A DNA stretch of 20,011 nucleotides from the IMG/VR virus record IMGVR_UViG_3300046450_002197, positions 1 to 20,011 of that record; one strand, given 5' to 3'. How positions within the stretch are numbered: the stretch's first letter is position 1; every line of letters begins with the position of its first letter. Of the stretch, positions 16,201 through 20,011 are shown piece by piece. The notes under the pieces are model-generated. The model was not told the DNA's origin, ran no database searches, and worked only from the letters and a program-made list of their open reading frames with translations. Both the position numbers and the translations under genes were made by a program. This stretch comes from a virus.

Positions 16201-17581
16201 GCTTATTCATGCCAAGCAAACTTTGCAAACTTTGCACGCCATACTTTGCAGCATTTACAAAAAGCTTTGAAACAACCGCGGTAATTACAACCAGGCCGGG
16301 GCCACTTAAAAAGTTACCGACACCAGCAAGCAGCCCTTTAGCAAAACGATTTCCTTCTTGCTCTCCGTCTCCCAATAAATTGTTTGCCCAATCAGCAACA
16401 CCCTTAACTCCATCAAGGATTTTATTTATCCCAGGAGCCAGAGCAATATCACCTATTTTTTTGGCGAGTTCTTGTATAGCTACTCCGCTTTCTGTAGCAA
16501 GAGCGGACATAGTTTGTCTAAGTTGTTCGTTTTTCCTACTAGATTCGTCGGTTGCTTGGGAAGCAATCTTAGTGGCCTGAGAGGTTACGCTATTCGTCTT
16601 ACCAAGGTCGGCCATGGCAGCCTTGAGCATGTTGATTTGAAATACTCCGGCAACATTTTGCGAGATGTAAGACCTTTGGGCATCGGTTAAAGTATCGTAT
16701 CTATTAGCAAGCTGCTGGAGAATCTTCATGGCGGGAAGCGTTGATCCCTTTAGATCCCTGACGGCAATACCGATGTCCTCCAACTGTTGAAGAGTGGAGC
16801 CTCTACGGAGCCTTGTAAAAATCGTCTTAAAAGCATTACCAATAACCGCACCGCCACGAGCAGTCCTCTCTTGAACTGCGGTTACAATACCAATAAGCTC
16901 ATTAATATCAACACCAGCATCCCTCGCGGATGCCCCAGCGCGAGCAATGGCCTGAGCGAAATCTTCAGCACTAACGGCAAACTTAACATCTACAGCAGCA
17001 AACTTACTCACCAATACAGTGGAGTCGTGAACCTCCCCCTTGAAAGTATTCATTGCAGCAGTTAAAGATTTCACAGACTCGGTGGCCTTCATCCCAGTCA
17101 GCCTCGTAAGGACAAGAGCGTCCTTTGTGCGTTTCAATGTTTCCGCGACCCCGAGACCCTGCCGGGCAAACTCGGTTGCAGCCTCGGAAGCGGCCTGAAA
17201 TCCCGCTCCTGTTTCGGCGGCGACTTTAAATAACCCTCCACCAAACTTGTCAAGCTGCTTAGAAGTTAAACCCATGACGACATTAATGTCGGTTAAATTC
17301 TTCTCAACCTTTATTGTCTGCTCAACCAAACCCTTAAAAGCGTTACTTACTGCATTAATAATTCCGACGGACGCACCGAAGGCAAGAACTCGAGCGTTAG
17401 AGGCCTCAAGCGACTTGCTGAATTCATCAGCGCTTCGCTTCATGTTTCCTAGTGGCTGAGTGACACCCTTATCGTCAACCCTTATCTTCAATCCGCCGGC
17501 GCGGTTGATTCTGTCCATCGCAGCACGAACGTCCCTCTCAAGAGGTCCCGTATTACCGCCTACATTTACATTAATAGCCAT
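10226..17581 (-). CDS. Tail tape-measure protein, 2451 residues, with GFIPNYA cassettes
   Basis: The N-terminal 400 residues are of the TP901-type tape-measure core (A-F-G-A-S-V-G-I-I-N-A, then TEFARQGLG, SVKSLTAAMNTF and NAFKTIFTRLRRG). A hydrophobic stretch follows at about 424-441. Residues 543-978 carry four G-(F/H)-(I/V)-P-N-Y-A motifs bounding small cassettes, one nuclease-like. A long Gly/Ala/Met segment (about 1128-1172) could insert in a membrane. Helical, Lys/Gln-rich coiled-coil stretches fill about 1515-1615 and beyond. The C-terminus has two copies of the motif GG-x-V-P-x-M-L-T-x-GE-(F/Y)-V (starting at 2076 and 2328), common at tape-measure ends. Tape-measure proteins set tail length and are ejected at infection. 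At about 0.15 nm per residue the maximum length is near 370 nm, less if the cassettes fold as globules. Start ATG is preceded by AAGGAATAAGG; the next gene starts inside the stop codon. Confidence 0.93.
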   Translation of the reverse strand: MAINVNVGGNTGPLERDVRAAMDRINRAGGLKIRVDDKGVTQPLGNMKRSADEFSKSLEASNARVLAFGASVGIINAVSNAFKGLVEQTIKVEKNLTDINVVMGLTSKQLDKFGGGLFKVAAETGAGFQAASEAATEFARQGLGVAETLKRTKDALVLTRLTGMKATESVKSLTAAMNTFKGEVHDSTVLVSKFAAVDVKFAVSAEDFAQAIARAGASARDAGVDINELIGIVTAVQERTARGGAVIGNAFKTIFTRLRRGSTLQQLEDIGIAVRDLKGSTLPAMKILQQLANRYDTLTDAQRSYISQNVAGVFQINMLKAAMADLGKTNSVTSQATKIASQATDESSRKNEQLRQTMSALATESGVAIQELAKKIGDIALAPGINKILDGVKGVADWANNLLGDGEQEGNRFAKGLLAGVGNFLSGPGLVVITAVVSKLFVNAAKYGVQSLQSLLGMNKLASSRKHTEQAILQVMASNAALAKEMLRTDISREKKEQMILALIRQQTTEAQKLAAVSKQLTLPMIRAGVTPNLSMRRGNASGFIPNYAAEKSERQLAQQAGYSPGAVKQMNIPGVGDITYNTAESVKKFPGMTQPAIIPPVNSKAAGAYDATFTEAHGFSPYAAKGHIPNYANLALNLKNVQKQAGSAGAGTFVKGRTSGSMRINLNKVFAEKIDGLGVLAGTGPESLQPVKYSQSLDSVPALRNRVLQVAKAKNIDASHAVKTMGVESTLASKGVYPITAGDVDKASGGASSWESALNSTSGLSTAMDNLGGVISKKLFKGKGPAIKPGNALKHAMEEKSWQGYMLESGVKSALRRDIDRGKEGQRAFDLDGNITEPMREFMDGKKFDALELKNTLSTDVRGKSGNVSNKVFTKLSKVLGDAKLTAAITPILNTLGTKAYSKKKARGFIPNYADPLSDAIGREQGAGVPVSKIRVGSHRALRAASNPGGLGVTNTSDEPRGLKDVFGAGGFVPNYADPPPLRRVSTQGGYPLIDSNQKKLVAQEVQRLTKEYQKGRLTLGDVNNKLKSMGANVSGLGTGFNLTKSAVAQLNTQIKTAGSKLGAVGNFNAGMGGTAGGGAMGALGRFQGGHNFAGKSMNGMGGMGAMMALSMGAGFVDTEGENAKSFGNQAASGAMTGASTGMAIGMMAGPLGMAAGAAAGGLYGVLTASGKVAEAKAKEKKAIEESNAAIRKNINAFNDNSVAQATAMAFAENQIFKTLPSTSSDKFVKLLQRDDYTGNLLSQQGKSESDIFKGRSPLKSIKDLYNIADGDGAATETGKSILKSDPNTFAGKEVVASFDKQMAKGKWNLEIPDSAKDNTDKEFLKNVKLMQQNMSFGFKKYEGGVLQSTKRRVSTQEGLSPEQNLKSDLKMLIGLTAQPGGGSNTLHQATYSATKAHKSYQEGREGLLDGSFSIKDSANDYLDQIIGNAFSSATESKKIHNMEVQVSKMGSDGNAIKGGVLKNKELSGKDISTLMRGGFGDENGSAMTTARRIGLVDGKDSPSDGTARIEKFREDRRKQLRAQLQQNDKLLNQEKKQLNFLRIKAISDAKFQAAGNQIRQSLMQENKGANSALKLYNKSLTASARGQIKHNMEVNKVNSKHRQAQLAATKSMKDAFIQKSQDSSTGLGQEIKNLFNNEANNGALKSVLGEGKFAGFQAIAENDIDQAIAGLSAEDFGKILDKLNAQILGNANLKRFYDAQLKIKEGLNQKAKDENNLSIRKLDNERDINEVLESRADILQTLKSLQDSRDVGKGFADKYSSLTLENQSLKGQTALARVGGGTVAQQYNFSRNKAISKNSVDRTLTREDRENTARKKIQDIMKDTGFYETVGSEDLHNTPAKDLLKQAQGYYSTDTIDSRIEAEEVSGNGEVGKISALQAHKELISNGYSTAQMDQLANVQKMIEGNEKLLEQEDQRFKSMQELVKIQHEFVYGGDAFSNGMQKAFKDASDSAAKFKYDIGEALPKAFASNMSQAIMQVTREGGSVGDALRGAAIGFLDTMNQMFVENMMNNMMAGMYDNGDTEAQQSINATQTLNNTNFKLTGSIDALAGRISDLAGAIRSMPAPSSPAKQFRGGPVGLNKGGKVPSMLTNGEFVMGRDAVSRFGQGGMAQLNKGKIPAYNQGGFAGGFQDSLGSGLGAMGTGWLMQKMQKKAESDKPWQRPDDAFQKNRAWKRNNMSAHFMQNSSDVKNEASMARQALQAKEQEWIDKQNKKQALGRQVVSLIGNAAMSGLGNELSSGTGWGSKEGVSAFGRADNALGYKKAGLKMQKWGLDKQGYGPGSEAALRPMDDGDYENFDQYNKVSEQLENSPKSMWQKGYSWNKNYTGGKITGPAGIDKVPAMLTEGEYVINANAARKIGIPSLEKINSGKFNEGGLVGDTTKPGESSSAGGMTNNISINVNVEGGNAKDGSKSSDTAADSKSNMDNLTKKIKQQVVMVIKQENRPGGLLG
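10448..11356 (-). repeat. Duplicated C-terminal tape-measure motif
   Basis: Two diverged copies, residues 2076-2127 (nt about 11200-11356) and 2328-2378 (nt about 10448-10600). Both run GG..., K-V-P-(S/A)-M-L-T-x-G-E-(F/Y)-V, an Ala-rich helix, a G, then L-x-K-(G/I) and a closing GG. In many tape-measure proteins one such unit sits near the C-terminus; here there are two, about 250 residues apart. Confidence 0.75.
14648..15955 (-). repeat. Four GF(I/V)PNYA motifs bounding cassettes in the tape-measure protein
   Basis: Motifs at 15935-15955 (GFIPNYA, residues 543-549), 15683-15703 (GHIPNYA, 627-633), 14837-14857 (GFIPNYA, 909-915) and 14648-14668 (GFVPNYA, 972-978). Segments between them are 77, 275 and 56 residues and differ in sequence, so the motif repeats but the content does not. 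The codons differ between copies, so this is old or selected protein repetition and not a recent DNA duplication. Confidence 0.85.
14867..15184 (-). other. PD-(D/E)XK nuclease-like segment inside the tape-measure protein
   Basis: Residues about 800-905, between the second and third GFIPNYA-type motifs. It has W-Q-G-Y-M-L-E809 (helix with the first acidic residue), Q-R-A-F-D831-L-D833-G, then K-K-F-D850-A-L-E853-L-K855-N and a downstream Ser/Lys stretch S-N-K-V-F-T-K-L. This order (E; D; E-x-K) is that of the PD-(D/E)XK nuclease core. Pattern-based only; the strand and helix order has not been tested. Confidence 0.4.
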
Positions 17582-17620
17582 GCCTTATTCCTTGACACAC
17601 TATTACACCGAAAATTAAAG

Positions 17621-18604
17621 TTACACTCCAGAAAGCTTCATCATGTCCTGCATACTAAGAGAGCCGCCTTTTTTCTTAGCTTCCTCATGCAGGCTTACAC
17701 CACCAGTTTGCTTTACTCCAAGATATTCATAGTCTTCCTGGCTGGCGCCAACAATTGTAGACCCAGCGCTTTCATCAAACTTAGACTGAACCTTTTCTTT
17801 TTCTGAGTCCGATATACTACCGTAGTCAAGCAAGGCGGCGGGATCTTTTCTTATTCCCTCTGGTATATTTGCATTATTTTCAAATATATTTTTAAATATC
17901 CTAGTATATACAATCATTCTAATCTGATTATACGTTAATTCACAAAAAGCTTTTCCATAAAATTGCATACTATCATCACCAAAATTAAGATATGGTTGAT
18001 AAAAATCCTCCAATATCAGGGACTGTACAGACTCCTCTGTAAAAGAGGAAAATATCTTGTTGTATGTACCAACCAGACCACTAACTTCTGGCTGAGTTAA
18101 TTCATTATATTCGTCCTCTGAATACAAAGGCTTCTTTAATTTTTTATCAGAATAAAAACTTTTTAATATATAAAAATCGTGAGCCCTACTTTTACCATAC
18201 TCCTCGCAAGTGTTGCCCAACAGATCTTTTTTTTGATTGAGCTTTCTGTTTAGCTTTATAGTCTCCTTTTTAATAACTTCACCCTGTTGGTCTTGCGCAG
18301 ACTTTAAGACCAGATTAGCCTTAGACTTCTGAAGGCTTTCTATAAAACCCTCGCCTTGAGATATCTCCTTTTCGTCTACGTCAGTCCAGTCACCCTCTTG
18401 TTTAAGGAAAGCGAGCATCTCTTCTTCCGTGGGAAGCCCACGGGTCTGGGCGATTGTATAATAGCGTCCCTCAATATCCTCAAGCTCAACTTGATCATGA
18501 GGACTAAGATGTTTTATATATGCTGTCTTACAGCCAAGCTCGGCGGGGGAAAAGCCCTTAACTATATCCCTAAAGGCTTTTCGATGCTGAGTGGCTTGAG
18601 ACAC
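17621..18604 (-). CDS. Unrecognised protein in the tail assembly chaperone position, 327 residues
   Basis: I do not recognise the family. The protein is hydrophilic and mostly helical in composition, with a Lys/Gln/Glu-rich probable coiled coil at about 85-130, an aromatic-rich middle (Y-N-E-L, F-Y-Q-P-Y-L-N-F-G-D-D and L-T-Y-N-Q-I-R-M-I-V-Y) and the C-terminal tail S-M-Q-D-M-M-K-L-S-G-V. No signal peptide or membrane segment is seen. The start is a GTG: the upstream gene's TAG and this GTG share one base (TAGTG at 18602-18606), so translation is probably coupled. The next in-frame ATG is about 60 codons in and would cut off well-formed sequence. It lies directly before the tape-measure gene, where lambda has G/GT; a chaperone or tail-completion role is inferred from position alone. 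Confidence 0.6.
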   Translation of the reverse strand: MSQATQHRKAFRDIVKGFSPAELGCKTAYIKHLSPHDQVELEDIEGRYYTIAQTRGLPTEEEMLAFLKQEGDWTDVDEKEISQGEGFIESLQKSKANLVLKSAQDQQGEVIKKETIKLNRKLNQKKDLLGNTCEEYGKSRAHDFYILKSFYSDKKLKKPLYSEDEYNELTQPEVSGLVGTYNKIFSSFTEESVQSLILEDFYQPYLNFGDDSMQFYGKAFCELTYNQIRMIVYTRIFKNIFENNANIPEGIRKDPAALLDYGSISDSEKEKVQSKFDESAGSTIVGASQEDYEYLGVKQTGGVSLHEEAKKKGGSLSMQDMMKLSGV

Positions 18605-18606
18605 TA
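18602..18606 (-). promoter_or_regulatory. Coupled stop/start TAGTG
   Basis: The stop codon of the 274-residue gene (18604-18606) and the GTG start of the 327-residue gene (18602-18604) share one base. No good Shine-Dalgarno precedes the GTG, which argues for start by terminating ribosomes. Confidence 0.6.
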
Positions 18607-19428
18607 GATCTCGCCGTTATCAATATTCTCCTGTAAATCCTCGAAGTCTTTATCGGTCACTGCGCCCGCACTATAATACCAATAACTCACATAAGTTGCG
18701 AGCCTGCCAGAGATAGTGTGATACAAGTCAGAACCTTCCTCCTCCAAGCGGTAATATTCGTCGGTTTTTTCGCGAAAGGTTTCTCCTTTAAAAATAGGAT
18801 TAGTTTCTTCATCATTATCTTTTCGCATGTAAGTTAAGCCAACAAGATACCACATGACCGCCTTATTAGCGGCCCTAGAATCAGCCGTATGATTAAAAAG
18901 GGAAGCATAACTAGACTCCATATCAACGATACCCCTTCGGGTTTCAGCGAGTCTGCCAGAGAGGATTTTAATTTTGTCCTTATCTTTATCCGTTTGAGAA
19001 GATTTCGAAGTTAGCCTTGTGAGCTCAGTTGTGCATTCTCCAAATTTAATATATGCTCGGCTTAAGGCGGTGGCGTCGTCTTCTGACATTAGTCCGCCAG
19101 AATCAGAATACTTTTTTGCAAGCATGGCTTTGGTAAGAATTCCCTGCCGAATGCAATTACTCATTTCAATACTATACTCAAGTTCAGCCTCCTCCATCTC
19201 CTTGCGGTTAGGCTGCTTGATAATAACCCTATACGGAACAGAAGCTTCGACTTCCTTAGTCACCTCTACCTGTTCCTCCGAACCGTCCTTATTCTTGCGA
19301 GTTTCGGTTTCGGAAACTTTTTGCTTTTCAACGTATTCTACAGTAAAACTGTATACTTCCCGAAGCTTGGAAGCGTCAGGAGAGCTCTCTTCTGTTTTTG
19401 TTTTTGTTTTTTCTTTTTCTAGAATCAT
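18604..19428 (-). CDS. Putative tail assembly chaperone-position protein, 274 residues
   Basis: No named family is recognised with certainty. The first 20 residues are a charged tail (E-K-E-K-T-K-T-K-T-E-E) coded by an A-rich stretch with AAAAAC units. Residues about 20-70 look like beta strands with a charged loop. From about 74 the sequence is helical: Q-P-N-R-K-E-M-E-E-A-E-L-E-Y, C-I-R-Q-G-I-L-T-K-A-M-L, then a block with F-N-H-T-A-D-S-R-A, W-Y-L-V-G-L-T-Y and a Tyr/Trp-rich end. The place two genes before the tape measure and the coupled downstream gene suggest tail assembly, as for lambda G. No classical slippery heptamer is found near the stop, so a G/GT-type fusion is not supported. 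The start has AAAAGG upstream at a good distance, in a 30-bp gap after the 95-residue gene. Confidence 0.6.
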   Translation of the reverse strand: MILEKEKTKTKTEESSPDASKLREVYSFTVEYVEKQKVSETETRKNKDGSEEQVEVTKEVEASVPYRVIIKQPNRKEMEEAELEYSIEMSNCIRQGILTKAMLAKKYSDSGGLMSEDDATALSRAYIKFGECTTELTRLTSKSSQTDKDKDKIKILSGRLAETRRGIVDMESSYASLFNHTADSRAANKAVMWYLVGLTYMRKDNDEETNPIFKGETFREKTDEYYRLEEEGSDLYHTISGRLATYVSYWYYSAGAVTDKDFEDLQENIDNGEI

Positions 19429-19458
19429 AATTATACCTTTTGCCTTTTTATATTATAG

Positions 19459-19746
19459 TCACTTGAACTCAAAACTTATAGTGAAATTTTCAAAACCGCC
19501 CTCTATATTCCTGACGGCCTCGTTTCCAATATCCAGAGTTCTCTTCCTCAAGTGCTGAAGTTTATCCTGGTCGAAATAGTTCGACTGATCAATTAACGAA
19601 TGATATTCTTTCGGTAAAGCGTACTTTAGCTTACCAAAATGAATTTGATGATCGACCTGCAAGTCCTCGATCATCATTAAGAAGCTCTTAAAAAGAGCAA
19701 CAGTATTTCTCTCGCAATATTTGCGAACCATGTCTTCAGCGTTCAT
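19459..19746 (-). CDS. Unrecognised small protein, 95 residues, first gene of the minus-strand block
   Basis: No family recognised. The sequence is compact and mainly helical (MNAEDMVRKYCERN, A-L-F-K-S-F-L-M-M-I-E-D-L and HLRKRTLDIGNEAVRNIEGG), ending in a beta-like F-T-I-S-F-E-F-K. It contains His and Asp residues (V-D-H-Q-I-H-F-G) but no motif I can name. It has a good Shine-Dalgarno (AAAAGGAAA before ATG) and begins the tail block, just 53 bp from a divergent gene, so it should lie first on its transcript within this window. Likely a structural or assembly protein from context only. Confidence 0.65.
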   Translation of the reverse strand: MNAEDMVRKYCERNTVALFKSFLMMIEDLQVDHQIHFGKLKYALPKEYHSLIDQSNYFDQDKLQHLRKRTLDIGNEAVRNIEGGFENFTISFEFK

Positions 19747-19799
19747 TTTCCTTTTCCCTTTTATTTAATACACTGCTATTATTTAGTGTAGAATATTTT
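19747..19799. promoter_or_regulatory. Divergent intergenic region, probable promoter area
   Basis: This 53-bp AT-rich gap separates divergent starts at 19746 (minus) and 19800 (plus). It is the only place in the window where transcription must begin for both directions if no read-through occurs. On the minus side AAGGGAAAAGGA serves as Shine-Dalgarno. On the plus side no Shine-Dalgarno is seen; a TAGAAT (19789-19794) lies five bases before the ATG. No convincing -35 box was found on either strand. Confidence 0.4.
19769..19790. repeat. Small inverted repeat in the divergent gap
   Basis: TACACT (19769-19774) and AGTGTA (19785-19790) are perfect inverted 6-bp arms around a 10-bp AT-rich centre. 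Could be an operator for both directions; too short and not followed by a T-run, so a terminator is unlikely. It may also be chance in AT-rich DNA. Confidence 0.35.
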
Positions 19800-20011
19800 A
19801 TGTCTAGTTATATTCCAGATTCTACAAAACAAGCCCTAGCAGAACAGTTTAATAAGCTCCACGATACCTTTGCAAGAGATGTCGCGGTATACAAAGATGC
19901 CCAAAAGGTGGTAATCAGCACAAACCCCGATTACAATTATCTCTATGGACAAGGGTCGGGAGCAACGAACGTGCAGAATGTGCCGCAGAAACAAATATTC
20001 AAAGTTAGAAT
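19800..20011 (+). CDS. Unrecognised protein, start only (runs off right edge)
   Basis: An ATG at 19800 opens a frame without a stop to the window end (70 full codons). The translation begins MSSYIPDSTKQALAEQFNKL and continues H-D-T-F-A-R-D-V-A-V-Y-K-D-A-Q, a probable helix, then VVISTNPDYNYLYGQG and a loop rich in Gly, Asn and Gln ending in Q-I-F-K-V-R. Composition and codon use look like real coding sequence. It is the only supported plus-strand gene and is transcribed away from the tail block. Next to a tail module, a head-tail joining or neck protein is a reasonable guess, but I see no motif that shows it. The absence of a Shine-Dalgarno is odd; upstream in-frame codons offer no better start. 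Confidence 0.65.
   Translation, partial: MSSYIPDSTKQALAEQFNKLHDTFARDVAVYKDAQKVVISTNPDYNYLYGQGSGATNVQNVPQKQIFKVR

Noticed and set aside
16146-16580. 144-codon open frame on the plus strand
   Set aside because: It lies antisense inside the conserved N-terminal region of the tape-measure gene and its translation has no recognisable features, so it is a mirror of real coding sequence.
18600-18660. Lambda G/GT-type -1 frameshift between the 274- and 327-residue genes
   Set aside because: The 327 gene is in the -1 frame, but a TAA at 18617-18619 limits slippage to about four codons and no X-XXY-YYZ heptamer is there.
19385-19428. A-rich AAAAAC repeats at the 5' end of the 274-residue gene as a phase-variable or slippery site
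   Set aside because: The unit is six bases, so copy changes keep the frame, and the A-AAA-AAC string is not in the phase needed for -1 slippage.
19429-19458. TATAAT before the 274-residue gene as a promoter
   Set aside because: No acceptable -35 box at 16-18 bp and the gap is only 30 bp; kept only as weak possibility.
19019-19558. 179-codon open frame on the plus strand
   Set aside because: Antisense across two minus-strand genes and the gap between them; Ser-rich mirror-type composition and no good start signal.

Overview
The window is the distal-tail and tape-measure module of a tailed phage or prophage with a lambda-type, long, non-contractile tail. No bacterial housekeeping gene, tRNA, rRNA, insertion sequence or CRISPR array is visible. 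Nearly all of it is coding and lies on the minus strand in one dense block. Neighbouring genes overlap by 1 to 8 bp or sit less than 40 bp apart, as in a co-transcribed, translationally coupled phage late operon. I cannot name the host. The style (large mosaic tail proteins, a very long tape-measure protein with GFIPNYA-type motifs) resembles environmental phages, but that is an impression only.

Reading the minus strand in transcription order, from the right: an unrecognised 95-residue protein (19459-19746); two coupled proteins of 274 and 327 residues in the place where lambda has G/GT (18604-19428, 17621-18604); a 2451-residue tape-measure protein (10226-17581); two tail-tube-like proteins of 432 and 313 residues (8928-10226, 7987-8928); a 1528-residue mosaic with two lambda gpM-like domains and a glycine-rich adhesin-like C-terminus (3404-7990); a gpL-like iron-sulphur tail-tip protein (2346-3380); a minimal gpK-like JAMM peptidase (2006-2353); and the start of a long fusion of gpI to gpJ that runs off the left edge (1-2001). 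The order tape measure - M - L - K - I - J matches lambda, with two tube-like genes inserted between the tape measure and M. At the right edge one gene starts on the plus strand (19800-20011), divergent from the block across a 53-bp AT-rich gap with a small dyad.

The expected roles are as follows. The tape-measure protein sets tail length and is ejected at infection. The genes before it occupy the assembly-chaperone position. The tube-like proteins build the tube or its distal end. The M-like, L-like, K and I-J proteins make the tip and central fibre. 

The most notable signals are four. First, a small aromatic module resembling carbohydrate-binding family 5/12, with signature W-x5-Y-x3-D-x-V, recurs up to six times in three different tail proteins. 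Second, the JAMM peptidase gene lies directly before a fusion of its presumed ubiquitin-like partner (gpI) to the host-specificity protein (gpJ). Third, the tape-measure protein carries cassettes bounded by GF(I/V)PNYA motifs, one of which looks like a PD-(D/E)XK nuclease. Fourth, the receptor-binding-like glycine-rich domain is attached to the M-type protein. All family calls come from reading motifs by eye; none has been checked against a database.
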